64,000 nt of DNA from Helianthus annuus (GCF_002127325.2 NC_035433.2:141390760-141454759), one strand, 5' to 3'. Counted from the stretch's first letter, positions 21,069 to 33,800 are shown. Notes: generated from the sequence alone by a model not told the origin. Numbers and translations are program-made.

Positions 21069-24000
21069 TGTAACACCTCGAAAAAAAATTCGTCCAATAA
21101 TGTCTTGACACGTGTCATAAGGTTCCGGTATGTGAAAACATACCTTAGAGGGACTAAAAGTGACAAACAGTGAAAGCTATGGAACGTAAGGGTCCAAAGT
21201 GTCAACAATGGATAAATAGGCTCTATGATAACCCTACATAATGTTTATAACCTTAAACGGATGGTTCATGGATCATACGACGCGGAAATTGCACAAAAGT
21301 GAAGTATTGCAAACTATAGGGGCCAAAAGTGTCAACATGTTTAATTTATACCTCTGAGTGAACTTTTGGCAGACCCGAAGCTTCGTAAAGCTAAAATATA
21401 CTCACTAGAATGTGTGGTTAAAATTTCATGAAGTTTCATCAACGTATGAGAAAGTTATGGCCAAAACCGTAACTATAGGGGCTAAAAGTGTCAACATGTT
21501 GAATTTATACCTCTGAGTGATCTTTTGGCAGACCCGAAGCTTTGTAAAGCTAAAATATACTCACTAGAATATGTGGTAAAAATTTCATGAAGTTTCATTA
21601 TCATATGAGAAAGTTATGGCCAAAACCGTACTTGAGGGGTTAAAAGCGTCAACGTCGAATTTTATGGCTTTTCGGGCGAGCGCAAAGTTAAACGAGGACA
21701 TTACCATGTTGGTAAATGTCCAAGGGTTCTTAAAAACCAGATTCGGGGGTTTACGAGTCAAGATTCATGGCCAAATCATCGCAACCAAAGTACAGGGACC
21801 AAAACTGCAACAAATGGGCAAACATTGGAGCTGCCAATAAACCCAGGTGCAGAATCCGCGAACAGCAGCGATTTGGGTCCGAAATTAAGTGGGTAATAGC
21901 TGTTTTCACCTCCCAAAAGCTCCAATAACATTGCATGCATGCCTAGGCCACAGTAACCCCTTGCAAACATCAACAATTCAACTTTAAATCTGATCCAAAG
22001 CTCATTTTACTAAACACTTGTGTTGTGAACAAGAACTTCCAAACTTGCAAAAGCTCTCAAGCATCTCTGAAGCATTTCTGGACATCAAGGCCGATTTCTA
22101 GTGTTAGCTTAACATCAATAGGACCTTGGTAAGCTTCTAATTCGATCTCCAATCCGTTCTTGCTTTGATTATTGCTAAAAGTCAAACTGTTTGTTCATAA
22201 GCTTTGACTTTCTGATTAAACAAGTTTCAATCAGTCATTTCTCGAATTGAAACCTGATATATGTTGGTATTTATGTGGGAAACAAACCCTCTAAAGGGTA
22301 TTATCTGAATCCCACTACATGCATGCTAATTGTCGAGTCAAACGTGATTCTAAAAAGTCAACAGAAGTGATTTTTGAGAAAAATAGCTTAAATGGTAAAA
22401 TAAATGACATGCAATCTGTTTGATCTTCATAGATAGCTTTATTATGAATATAAGAATGTATTTTACCACGATCAACTCGACAATCTATAGTATAAATACG
22501 AATCGGAGCCGAAAGTCCTATAAAACGACTAATTCGTAGACTATCGATTCGGATTCGTACATGCATGTTTGAGATCTGTATTGGAGAGTATTTTTGACCA
22601 TTTTTATTTTGGTAAAACTTTCTGGAATTTTTGTTGATTAGGTCTATGCTTAGCCGATTCGAATGCATGTTTCCGATTTATGCATAAAGTTGACTATTTT
22701 GCTCTTTTTGATATAAAACGTGATTTTTGGAAAAGTGAAAGAGTAGAAATCTTTATTTCTAATATATAAACTTGCACCGAAAATTTAGGATCAGTTGGTG
22801 GTCCAGATTTTGAGTTATGGCCATTAGCGTAAAACTATGTTCTTAATTTACATAAACGGCCCTTTTCGCATATGACCTATTTCTGGCCACGTTTTGGTAT
22901 AAAACTTTTTACCAACTGATGTATTATAATATTCTGGGAATTTTGATGATTTTTAATAAATTTTTGGCTGAATGGATCCTAGATCGCCTAGTTATTTCGG
23001 GTTATGTCGGTTTTGACCGTTTAAGCCATAAAATGAGTTTTACACATCCTTTTGACCCGAAACCTTTTTCTACTGATTTTAAATGTTAAATAAATTATTT
23101 TGAGCCTTCTGGAAATATAAAAATCTCAGCTTTCATATATAAACCCGGAAACGGCTCTAAATCGCATATTTAGCGTTTTAAGCGCATAGTAAGCGTTATA
23201 CTTGTTTTAAACATGTAAGACTTATACCTACTGATGTAATTAGCATATTTTCATATAATAACAGTAAGTATAAGTATATGATCTCAGATTTCCAGTTTTG
23301 GCATTTTTAGCCCTTGTGAATTTACTAAAATACCCCTACGGTGCATAGTTTGATTTTAAATGATAAATTTGATATATGGGTCATACCCTACTGTTATAAT
23401 ATGTTAAATGAGGTATATTTACTGTATGAACCAGACCCGAAACTCAGATTTCTAATTTGACTCTTTTATAATCTTTTAAAAAGACCAAAATGCCCTTCTA
23501 AGGCATAAATTGGGTTTAAAATTATTCCGGGCAATATAGAACATAACTTACTGATATAATATCATATTTTAAGCATATTATCTCAGGGAACTTGCATTTG
23601 ACTCTTTTGGCTACCCGTAATGCCCTTATTGCGTTCGGTTCGGTTTACGTAACTAGTTTGCGTAAATTGACCGAAACGGGTCAGACGTCATCATTTTTAT
23701 CTCAAAATCCAGAATGTATTTAGTATACCCATATTATACAAGTATTCAAACTTGTCGGGTCTAAATCACATTCTATCCGGTCTTTCGCTTAATCGTGCGT
23801 GAACCGAATCATCCTTAAACTAACCGGTCAAAGCTTAAGCTTAAATAAAGGACCCGTTAGGAATCTAATAGGTTAATTATAAACCTTTGTTCCAGATTAG
23901 GAGGCCCAGTAAAAGCTACCACTCTTACCGTTTGTGTTACATACTTGCTCAGGTAAATACATTTTGACTTATTTTCCCTATACGGGCTTGGGGTACGGTA

Positions 24001-24725
24001 TTTAAAATACCGCTTGATCGGGCGCACAAGTCCTGCTCCTTATGGGTGTACAGTCTTGAATAGCTTGTGCGACTTCGTTTAAACAGTCTTGTCTTACTTT
24101 AGGCTTTGGGGGGTTATTGACCGTGTCCCGGATATCCTTGGCATTATCTTACGAGATGGCCACGACCAGAGCACGGGGTGTAGGCGTACACTCGGCGTGT
24201 ATAACTCTTTAATGTGGTGTGTCATTTAATTCTTAGCCCGGACAGCAGATCCCGGGCCACCAAAGATACGAGTGCATGTAAATCGTTCACAAGTTTATAT
24301 TATATAATTATCCCAAGTTAATAAAAATATTTATGCCTTGTGCATTTAAATCAAATTTCAATCATTTTCAAAATGAGTCAGTCGATTTGTATTTACCAAT
24401 GTAAAGTGACGTATTTTTCCCAAAAGGTTAAGTGCAGGTACTAGACGAAATAGGCTGGCTGTTTCCTAAGAGCGTCCACTATAGTCTCGCAAGCTCGGAC
24501 GACAAAATATCTGTTGAACAATTTTTATCTTATTTTATTGATCCGCCTGTGGATCCGTTTCAACTACTGTGATATTATTATTGCACTTTATTTAAAAGTT
24601 GAAATGTATCTATTCTGCTTCCGCTGTGTATTATTATATTGTGTTGATTGTCTATGACGATGCCAACTACGTCACTGTACCCCACACCGGGCCCACCGGT
24701 GACACGTGGAAAGCGGGGTGTGACA
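21069..24725 (+). repeat. 5' LTR of P
   Basis: 3657 bp, TGTAACACCTCG to GGGGTGTGACA, followed at once by the primer site. The copy at 35765-39421 is the same length with about 14 substitutions by eye. I did not find a convincing TATA box at a position I can defend. Confidence 0.9.
21309..21630 (+). repeat. 161-bp tandem duplication in the P LTR
   Basis: Two adjacent copies starting at about 21309 and 21470, each opening AACTATAGGGGCCAAAAGTG (second with CTAAAAGTG) and running to AAGTTATGGCCAAAACCGT. Also present in the other P LTR at about 36005 and 36166, so it predates the rearrangement. Confidence 0.85.
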
Positions 24726-24741
24726 GGTTGGTATCAGAGCC
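24726..24741 (+). other. Primer-binding site of P
   Basis: GGTTGGTATCAGAGCC directly follows the LTR. TGGTATCAGAGC is complementary to the 3' end of initiator tRNA-Met, the usual primer for plant gypsy and copia elements. Confidence 0.9.
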
Positions 24742-24945
24742 AACGCTGAGTGAATTAAACACTAGTCTTTTGTGTTTAATCTCAGTTACACAATTGCACA
24801 TTCCTCGATTTTCGAGTCTAGACAAAGAACTTAGGAAATGTTCAACATTTCGTTTATTTTATTTTATTTCTAATTATTATCATTGTCTTATGTATTCTGT
24901 TGTGCAACTTGTTTGAATTTTGACAGGATCATTAGGCCGCCACGA

Positions 24946-26233
24946 ATGAGAGGTCGAGGAGGATTCGCTACATCGCACGACCATGAGGCAGGACCCTCAC
25001 ACAGACGAGCTCCGTCAGCTACGCACCACACTGCAGCCAATGATCTTTGGGGATCATTCGCTGAGCCGGCTAGACACTCGGTGTCTATGAGCACTTCACC
25101 ATCACTACCCCAATCATTTGGGCCCCACTCGGAGAATGGGCCCCCTGGTTCCCATGGATCTTACATACCGCTCCATCAGTCGCCTCACCAATACCCAGCA
25201 CCAGTTTACCAGGGTCTGTATAACCCTGATGCTTTTGTGGATGAGCCAGTGGGTCATAACCCACTAGGACCGGAGGACCACTTTCCTGGTGATCACGAGA
25301 TGGAAGTTGATGAAGACACGGACCCTTCACTGCCACCGTCAGGTACGCCCAACCATCCCATCGAGATATCGGATGGGTCGCCATTTAGGGGATCACCCTA
25401 CAATGGTGTGGACAGCTTTCAGGAGAGATTTAAGCAGTACGATTGGTATTACACCCCCAGCCGCCACAACTCTCCGATGCTCCAGTCTCACCATGGATCG
25501 CCGGTGCACTCGCAGCACCACTCTCAGCAGCAGCAGCTTCAGCAGCAGCCGCCTCTGCAGCAGGACCTATCTGAGGCCCTCTGGCGCGACGTGATCACTC
25601 CGTCACCACCGCCGCCACCAGTTTTACCTCCTCCGCCTCAGAGGCCAAGGAGGAATGCGCGCATGTCTACGCGCGGAGGGATTCGCATAGGCACCCCTCC
25701 ACATGTTGGTAGCAGCCGCTACACGCCTCTTCCCGAGGAGTCCGAGACGGGAGAGTCTCCGCATCCCGTATCGGAGGTCACTTCAGTACCGATCCCGCCT
25801 CTGCCGCCGCAGAATTATGGAGCCGATTCCAGCTTATGCCAGCGCAGCTCAGTTTAACCCGTTCGAGCAAGTTTTCCCTCAGGGTTACGATTACACAGGA
25901 GACCCTTATTGGCAAGCTGTGAACTACAACTCGCTTCCACCTAGCGGTCCACTTGGAGACACTTGGGCTGCTGGGCAATCTACTTTTGGTTACCCTCCGG
26001 GTTACCAGCAGCCACCGCAGCCGCAGCAGTACCAGCCACCGCAGCCGCAACAGTACCAGCCACCGCCACCGGCGCCTATGATGTCGCCGCCGCAGGTTCA
26101 AGAAATCCTGCATGGGATTAACAGCATGTGACGCGAGTTGCAACACGAGATGCGAGCTGATCGCCGACGCAACAGTGGCATGTTCAAGAAGGTGTTTGAC
26201 TTACTCAAGGGTAAGAGTAAGAAGGATCATTGA
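24946..26233 (+). pseudogene. ORF0 of P, upstream of gag (frameshifted)
   Basis: An extra ORF between primer site and gag, homologous to the intact 404-residue ORF0 of M. The order is the same: an arginine/glycine-rich start (MRGRGGF), EAGPSHRRAPS, a long Pro/Ser/His-rich region with PARHSVSMS, an acidic DHEMEVDEDTDP patch and PIEISDG, a poly-proline segment, ARMSTRGGIRIGTP, and a C-terminal helix ending in a basic tail (LLKGKSKKDH). It is broken in two ways: the frame shifts between about 25810 and 25830, and a TGA lies at 26129-26131. An alternative start at 24883 is possible, but homology begins near 24946. The function of ORF0 is unknown. The R/G-rich start and basic tail suggest nucleic-acid binding. 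Confidence 0.75.
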
Positions 26234-26261
26234 ATCCTTTGATTGTTATCTCACTACTCCT

Positions 26262-26385
26262 GTCCCTGCGTGGACATCTATTCCTGTATTCTACCCCTGC
26301 GTGGGTATGTTGTTCTGTTAACCCCTGCGTGGGTTTGTTTTACTTTATTTGTTGTTGTTGTTAGTTGTTTAGCCCCTGCGCGGGC
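26262..26385 (+). promoter_or_regulatory. Four tandem RNA hairpins after ORF0 (P)
   Basis: Starting 29 bases after the ORF0 stop are four hairpins: GTCC-CTGCGT-GGAC (26262), ACCC-CTGCGT-GGGT (26293), ACCC-CTGCGT-GGGT (26321) and GCCC-CTGCGC-GGGC (26372). The stems change by paired substitutions while the loop stays CTGCGT or CTGCGC. The same arrangement occurs in element M at 43335-43238. The pattern is seen directly; that it folds as RNA and has a role is inference. Confidence 0.7.
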
Positions 26386-26642
26386 ATGTTATTCATGTTA
26401 TTTGAATTAAAGTCCCGTTTAGGGCAAAGATGTACTAGTACTTTATTTGAAATTTGAAATGGTTAATTTGAATTTCTCATTTTATTTATGTGCATGAATA
26501 TAATATTTAAATAATGGAAAATGTCAATTTTTATTTGATTTGCCATTTTATAAGAATCTTAGTAAGGTATAACCTAGCTTGAATGCCTTATTAACAGGCC
26601 TGGCCGTGACGGTAAAACCTGGTTGAAAAGATTCAACTCCCT

Positions 26643-26931
26643 GTTAACATCTGAAAACATGTTAACATTCCGGGCTAAGCGTGATCTGTAGAATCACACA
26701 AGCCACCCTTTTTAATAAATTATCTACAGATTATATCTGTATACAAGTCTATTAATGACTTGATACCTTCGGGTTATGACTATGTCATATAGTGGCAGTT
26801 GTGGTTTATAACTCCCTGCCAAGACAAGAAATATCTACAGATTATATCTGTACACAAGTCTGTTTATGACTTGATACCTACGGGTTATAACTATGTTATA
26901 TAGTGGCAGTTGTAGTTTATGACTCCCTGCC
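26643..26931 (+). promoter_or_regulatory. Structured RNA module between ORF0 and gag (P), duplicated
   Basis: First come two hairpins: GTTAACAT...ATGTTAAC (26643-26666) and GTGAT...ATCAC (26681-26697). Then a 111-bp module occurs twice (26726-26820 and 26837-26931). Each module holds ACAGA-TTATA-TCTGT, hairpin A (AAGTC-7 nt-GACTT), three bases, hairpin B (ACC-TTCG-GGT, then ACC-TACG-GGT), hairpin C (ATGAC-TAT-GTCAT, then ATAAC-TAT-GTTAT, a compensated pair change) and a GGCAG...CTGCC pairing. B carries a UNCG-type loop. The spacer ends 260 bp before gag. Confidence 0.65.
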
Positions 26932-27191
26932 TAGTAAAGGGTTATTTGTTTAATTATACAATTTATAATCCTATAAAAATCTAAATTTATAATTTAGTAA
27001 TTGTCCATTGTGACTAGGCCTATGGTGCCGATATATATATATTTTCATTCCTTGATTGCTAATAAGAGCCTGAATGAAATTTATTAAATTAACTGCTAAG
27101 GTTCTTGATACCATGGTTAATAAATCATCTAGAACGATAATACTGTTAGGTTCTAAATAGACCTTGTCCTTTATTGTAGCTTAAAGCTACA

Positions 27192-30100
27192 ATGGCCAAA
27201 TCGGAGGAAACCAACAGTCATTCTGGGGAGCACCCAGACAATACCAGGATTCACGTCACTGGTGAAGAATTGCAAGAACTGATAGATAATGCCGTCGCCA
27301 AGGCTATGGATAGGCAGTTCAAGGAATCTAGTGGTACTCAGAGTAGAACCCGCACAGTGACGCATGTCAAGTCTAAGACTCATTCAGGGGCTCATAGTAA
27401 GCCGCCATCTAAAAAGAGTGGGCCAAAGAATGATGAGGATAATCATTCCTCAAACCACAGCAGCATCCCAAGGCAAGAGGTCAAGCTAAATCGTGATACG
27501 CACAGCAAGTCCTGTACGTATAAGTATTTCGTATCTTGCAAACCCAGGGATTTCACTGGGGAGAAGGGAGCCGTCGATTGTATGACGTGGATTGATGAAA
27601 TGGATACTGTGGTTGATATCAGCGGGTGTGCTGATAGGGACGTTGTGAAATACGCGTCCCAGTCTTTTAAGGGAGATGCGTTAGCATGGTGGAAGTCACT
27701 TCTACAAGCTGCCGGTAAGGCCGCCCTATATAGCATGAACTGGGATCAGTTTATAGCACTGATCAAAGAGAACTTCTGTCCGCAGCACGAGGTCGAGCGA
27801 ATTGAATCGGATTTTGTATCCTTAGTTATGAAGAACCTCGATTGTCAAGCGTATCTTACTACGTTCAACACCTTATCTCGGTTAGTGCCTTATCTGGTGA
27901 CCCCGGAGCCGCGAAGAATTGCTCGATTTATTGGGGGTCTGGCACCGGAGATAAAGGCAAGCGTCAAAGCTTCAAGACCTACTACATTTAGATCCGTAGC
28001 AGATCTATCCCTCTCCCTCACTCAGGATGTGGTAAGATTGAGAGCTATGAAAAGCTCTGAGGAGAACAAACGGAAACGTGAGGATGACACCTCACGAAGG
28101 TCTGAGAAGCGACATAGAGGGAACAACGACCACAGGAAAGGGTCGGGGTCTAGGAAAAGTGATCATCAGTCGGGTGAGAAACCCAGATGCAAGATCTGCA
28201 GGAGGCACCACTTTGGGAGATGTCGTTTGGAGACGAAATCCCAGTCTTCAGAAAAACGATGTGGAATCTGCAAGTCCACAGACCATAAAGCTGTGGATTG
28301 CAAGAAGATGAAGGATGCAACGTGTTTTGGTTGCAACGAGAAAGGGCACATTCGGCCCAACTGCCCAAAGAATGCGAAGAAGGCTGATGATGGGAAGAAG
28401 ACTAATGCGAGAGTCTTCAGAATGGACGCAAAGGAAGCAGTCCTTGACGATAACGTCATTACCGGTACGTTTCTTGTAAATGATGTTTTTGCTAGAGTCT
28501 TGTTTGATTCAGGAGCTGATAAGTCGTTTGTAGATGATAAGTTTTGTAAATTGTTGAACCTTCCTGTTAAAACCTTAAGCGTGAAATATGAGGTGGAATT
28601 AGCCGATGGAACCATAGAAACCGCCTCGACTGTTCTAGATGGATGTGTTATATCCATTAGGAATCATTCCTTCCCGTTATCCTTGCTTCCCTTTAAGCTA
28701 GCTGGATTCGATATAGTAATAGGCATGGATTGGTTGTCGAGTAACCAAGCCCAGATTCTGTGCAACAGAAAGCAAGTAATAGTTAAGACTCCGTCCGGTG
28801 AGTCACTTACTATTCAAGGAGATACCCAGCATGGATTGCCTGAGCAAGTGTCCATGCTCAAAGCATCCAGATGCATGCAGAAGGGATGTGTCATTTATAT
28901 GGCACAAGTTACCATAGATGAGCCGAAGCCGAAGATTGAGGATATCCCTGTTATCTCGGAATATCCTGAAGTTTTTCCTGAAGAGCTACCCGGGTTGCCA
29001 CCGGATAGACATTATTCCAGGTGCAGCACCTGTAGCAAGAGCACCATATAGATTGGCACCAACGGAGATGAAGGAGTTGAGGACGCAGTTGGATGATCTA
29101 TTAGCTAAAGGTTTTATTAGACCTAGCTCATCTCCTTGGGGAGCGCCAATCTTGTTCGTTAAAAAGAAGGATGGGTCGATGCGTCTGTGCATCGATTATC
29201 GTGAGCTTAACAAGGTCACTATCAAAAATAGATATCCATTACCCAGGATCGACGATCTGTTCGATCAGTTGCAAGGAGCAAGCTATTTCTCCAAGATTGA
29301 CCTAAGGTCAGGATATCATCAGTTGAAGGTCAAGGAGGAAGACGTACACAAGACAGCGTTTAGGACTCGTTATGGACATTACGAGTTCCTAGTGATGCCG
29401 TTTGGGCTCACTAACGCACCAGCCGCGTTCATGGATCTCATGAATCGCGTCTGCAAACCTTATTTAGATAAGTTCGTCATCGTCTTCATTGATGACATTC
29501 TTATCTACTCGAAGAGCCAAGCTGATCATGAGAAACACCTTCGTTGTATTCTCAAACTTCTGCATCAAGAGAAGCTTTATGCCAAATTTTCGAAGTGTGA
29601 ATTTTGGCTTCGAGAAGTCCAATTCCTTGGACATGTTGTAAGCGAGCGTGGTATCCAAGTAGATCCTGCTAAAGTAGAAGCAGTCATGAACTGGCAGGAG
29701 CCGAAGACTCCTACCGAGATTCGCAGTTTCCTCGGATTGGCAGGATACTATAGGCGATTTATCGAGAACTTTTCGAGAATTGCTGCGCCCCTAACTTCAT
29801 TGACCCGTAAGAAGATTAAGTTCGATTGGGGCCCTAAGCAGCAAGAATCCTTCGATATCTTGAAGAAGAAGTTGAGCAATGCGCCAGTGTTGACATTGCC
29901 TGATGGAATAGAGGAATTTGTGGTGTATTGTGACGCATCACATACGGGCATGGGTTGCGTACTCATGCAGAAAGGCAAAGTCATTGCCTACGCTTCTCGA
30001 CAGCTCAAGGTGCACGAGAAGAACTACACCACCCACGATTTGGAATTGGGTGCGGTTGTATTTGCTTTGAAGCTATGGAGACACTACTTGTATGGGACCA

Positions 30101-30826
30101 AGTGTATAATTTATTCGGATCACAAGAGTCTTCAGCATCTGTTCAATCAGAAGGAATTGAACATGCGTCAAAGGCGATGGATGGAAACTCTCAATGACTA
30201 TGATTGCGAGATACGATACCATCCAGGCAAGGCAAATGTGGTTGCCGACGCCTTAAGTAGAAAGGAAAGGGTGAAGCCAATCAGAATCAATGCCAAGCGC
30301 ATTGAGATAAGAAATAATTTGAATGAAAGGGTGTTAGCTGCACAGAAGGAAGCTGTGCTGGAAGCTAACTATCCTGCAGAAAAGTTGGGAGTAACTGAGG
30401 AGCAGTTATCCCACGACAAAGATGGAATGCTACGACTAAACGGACGAATATGGGTTCCAGTTTATGGAGGACTTCGGGATGTTATCCTCCAGGAAGCCCA
30501 CAGCTCTAAATATTCCGTTCATCCTGGAGCTGATAAGATGTACCAGGATTTGAAAACAAACTACTGGTGGATTGGTTTGAAAAAGTCAGTAGCTGAGCAT
30601 GTAGCTAAATGCTTGACTTGTGCGCAAGTCAAGGCCGAGCATCAGAAGCCGTCAGGTTTGCTTCAACAACCTGAAATTCCCAAATGGAAGTGGGAAATGG
30701 TGACAATGGATTTTATCACCAAGTTGCCGAAGACGAAAAAGGGAAATGATACCATATGGGTCATAGTAGATAGACTAACTAAGTCAGCTCATTTTCTACC
30801 CATCAAAGAGACGTATAGCTCAGATA
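27192..30826 (+). pseudogene. gag-pol of P, truncated in integrase
   Basis: A fused gag-pol beginning at the ATG at 27192. Gag includes the conserved [19 protein letters not shown] and [17 protein letters not shown] blocks. A CCHC knuckle, [14 protein letters not shown], lies near residue 378, preceded by other Cys/His clusters. Protease has [11 protein letters not shown] near 436. RT follows, with [14 protein letters not shown] and the catalytic FIDDILIYS. RNase H ([12 protein letters not shown]), the integrase zinc finger and the first part of the integrase core ([19 protein letters not shown]) are present. A 20-nt deletion near 29007, flanked by ATAGAC repeats, shifts the frame between protease and RT. 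The gene then stops at about 30826, where it joins M LTR sequence. It cannot make an active polyprotein. Confidence 0.9.
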
Positions 30827-33800
30827 AATAATTAAACTTCAACCTCTGGTTGTAATATCAAATGTATTACAGAAGTTGAATATATCCATAGCGGATCAAA
30901 GAAATCATAAATATTGTTCATTCAGATGCAGCATCGAGTTTGCGAGACTATGTACGATGCTTAGGACGCCTATACCAGCCCATTTCGTATAGTACCTGCA
31001 CTTAATCTTTTTGGGGAAAATACGCCAGTTTACACTGGTAAATACATTCAACTGACACATTTGAAAACGTTTATTTAAAATTGATTTGAATGCACAAGGC
31101 ACAAACTCTTTTATAACTTGGGAAAATTATTAAAATCTTGTGAACGTTTTACATGTTCTTTTATGCGTTCAGTAGCCCGGGTCGTGCCGGGTTAAAGATT
31201 TATAGACACACCACATTGCGTAAAACCGTAGTATAAAAACCAACGGCTACGTCTTTTAATTTAATGTCGACAATATATACCGGGTGTACGCCTACACCGG
31301 GATGTCGATGGTCGTGGCCATTTCGTAAAATGATGCCAAGGATATCCGGGACAACGGTCATTAAACCCCCCAAAGGCTTTTAAGAAACAAAACTGTTTAA
31401 ATGAGCCGATCATATTATTTAATTAACCACCTAAGCGATGGAAGAATATAATGCTCAATCAAGCGGTATTAATATACCGTAACCCAAGCCCATATAGGGA
31501 TAAGTTAAAGTATTTACCTTTGCAAGTATATTTCCTTAATTTGGATTAAATCACCGATAGCTTTTACTGGGGCTCCTAATCTGGAACGAAGGTTTTAATT
31601 AACCTCTTAGAATCCTAACGGGTCTTTATATTGGCCGTAGCCTAGACCGTTTGGTTCCGGAATATAAATATGGTTTAATCGCGCGAAAAGGCGAAAACCG
31701 AGAATGGAATGTGATTCTGACCCAACAAGTTCAGAGACTTGTTTTATATGGGTTTATGGTTCACACTCTGGATTTTGGGGTCCAAATAATATGATTTGAC
31801 CCGTATCGGCTAATTTATGAAAACTAGTTTCATAAGCCGAACCGTGCGCGCAATAGGCGAAATGGTTAACCATGAGAGTCGTACGCTTATTTCCTAAGTC
31901 AATATGCCTTAAAGAGGTTGTGGTATCAGTAGGACACCTTCCGTGATGCCCGTAACGAGTTTAAGTTAATATTATGCCCCGTAGGGGCTTTTTGGTCATT
32001 TTAAAGACTTTTAAAAGAGCTTTTCGAGTTCTACTGGAAATCTGAGTTTCCCGAACAACTTATAAAGCTTAAAATACTTTATTTACTATTTAAAATCTTT
32101 AAAATTCCCAAAATATTATTTTAATACAGTGGGTAAAAGTTTTGGTGACGAAATCTTGGTTTAGATAGGTGTTATGCTAATTGCGCCGTTAATTACTAAA
32201 GTTTACTTTAAATGCGCCATTTAGCATAACTCTCATTCTAGACCTCGGATTGACGTGAAACTTTAAGGACATGCTTATAATTTAATAAGCAAGGTTCTGG
32301 TCCGTTCACGTGCCCGAAATACTCGTTTTATTTTCAAAATGGCGTTACGGTCAACTTTTAGGCGATTAACGGAAATGCGTAAAAGACTCGGATAACTCAT
32401 GAACCGATCACAGAGGTTTATACCATCATGTAACCTGGTCCTAAGAGAGTCCTAAGGTATATCTATACCTCACTAAAACGGGTCAGAACTGAAGTCAATG
32501 CAAAAGTCAAACTTTTGCGACATTCGGCTCCGAACCGGTTCAATATAGCAAATGATCGATTCAAACGAGCGCAAACAAGTTTATATACTTAATATCATAT
32601 TTTATGAGTGTCAAAACAGGTTTCTTAGTATGTACATTACAGATTATGCATAAATTGCTAAAATAGCTTTCTGTTGACTTTTTAAGTGCGCGTTTGACTC
32701 GATATTTGACATAGTTAGAGTGGTGATCAGGGGGAACCCTTTTAGAGGTTTATTACCCACATAAATACCAACTCAAAACCACTTTTGATTCGTCATAAGA
32801 CTGAACCATTTGCAAGTTATTGTATTGACAACCGTTAGTTACGACGGTTGTGTTTATAAGCTATAACTATGGAAATGCAAGACCATATTGATTGTGAACG
32901 ACTTACAGAAGTGGTATCTTGCTTAGAGAGCAGAAGAGAATGCTAGAGAGCTTAGAATGATCAGGAGATGAGTTGTTTGAGGTGTGGTGAACATATGCTC
33001 ACAATGTGGCTATTTATAATGTTCAAAAAGCCTCAAGATCATCACAACTCAGTCTACATTTGATCATGGATCATGGGCAGGTGTCCCTAAGTGATATGGG
33101 TCGAGTAGGGGGCACCCATGCTCCATTAATTGGTTGTTTGGTCGTTCAAAGGCTCCAAAAGGCAAGATGTTACAACTTTCTGCATCTGGGCGTCTAATGC
33201 GGCCCGCATGGGAGTTCCATGCGTTTATAATGCGGGTCGCCTGAGATCCAATTATCAGACGCGTATATTAGGAGGCTCGCGGCCCGCCTCAACTTATTCC
33301 TAACCTTCACGCGGGTCGCGAGAGGTTATAAATTCAGAAATTTTAAATCTTTTGTCATGATTGCGAAATCCTGGTAATTAATAACGAAATCTTTCGTAAT
33401 GATTTACCTGACCTTTCGGGTTTGAAGGGGTAACTTTGCGGTTTGGCCCTCGGTTATTTACCGATAGGGGCCTCGTGTTATTTACCCGCATTATAAAGTC
33501 CCTGATTAGTTTATTTATTATTCAGAAAGCCTTATCTTTCATTATTGACGCTTTTAACCCTTCTCATACGAATTTGAGTATAACTCTCTCGTTTTAAGAC
33601 GGAACTTAGCGGAATTTGTACAGTATATTCTAGTGAGCGTATAATACTGTTACGAAGCCTTGGGAACGTTAAAGGGTCACTCAGAGGTATAATTAAACAT
33701 GTTGACACAGTTAACCCCTGTAGCTCGCAATCTCTCACTTTCTTCCGCGTTTCGCTTCCGTACGATCTATGATTTATTCGTTTGAAGGTTCAAGCATTTA

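Larger units (their letters stand above)
16123..24725. repeat. 8.6 kb direct repeat, copy 1
   Basis: It matches 30822-39421 nearly base for base (8603 against 8600 bp; one 3-bp difference near 16802, and a few dozen substitutions at most by eye). It contains most of the M 3' LTR, the 3' part of M pol, and the 5' LTR of P. Copy 1 continues into the interior of P, copy 2 into the rest of M pol. Confidence 0.95.
21069..30826 (+). mobile_element. Element P: Ty3/gypsy chromovirus, plus strand, 3' end missing
   Basis: Inserted in M pol with TSD GGCAA (21064-21068; partner at 39422-39426). It has a 5' LTR (21069-24725), a tRNA-Met primer site, ORF0, a spacer, and gag-pol up to the integrase core, where it stops at about 30826 and runs into a second copy of the M LTR. 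The last part of integrase, the chromodomain and the 3' LTR are absent here. The matching right LTR is the solo LTR at 35765-39421. P is related to M but a distinct family: LTR lengths are 3657 and 3263 bp, and the proteins are similar but clearly different. Confidence 0.9.

Noticed and set aside
22315..22668. 117-residue minus-strand ORF in the P LTR, repeated at 37011
   Set aside because: It is in non-coding LTR sequence, with no recognisable domain and low-complexity composition.
24883..24945. Upstream start for ORF0 of P at 24883
   Set aside because: The extra 21 residues have no counterpart in M, whose ORF0 begins near the R/G-rich segment.
25085..26146. Minus-strand open frames opposite ORF0 of P
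   Set aside because: Shadows of the proline/glutamine-rich ORF0 codons; no homologous frame is kept in M.
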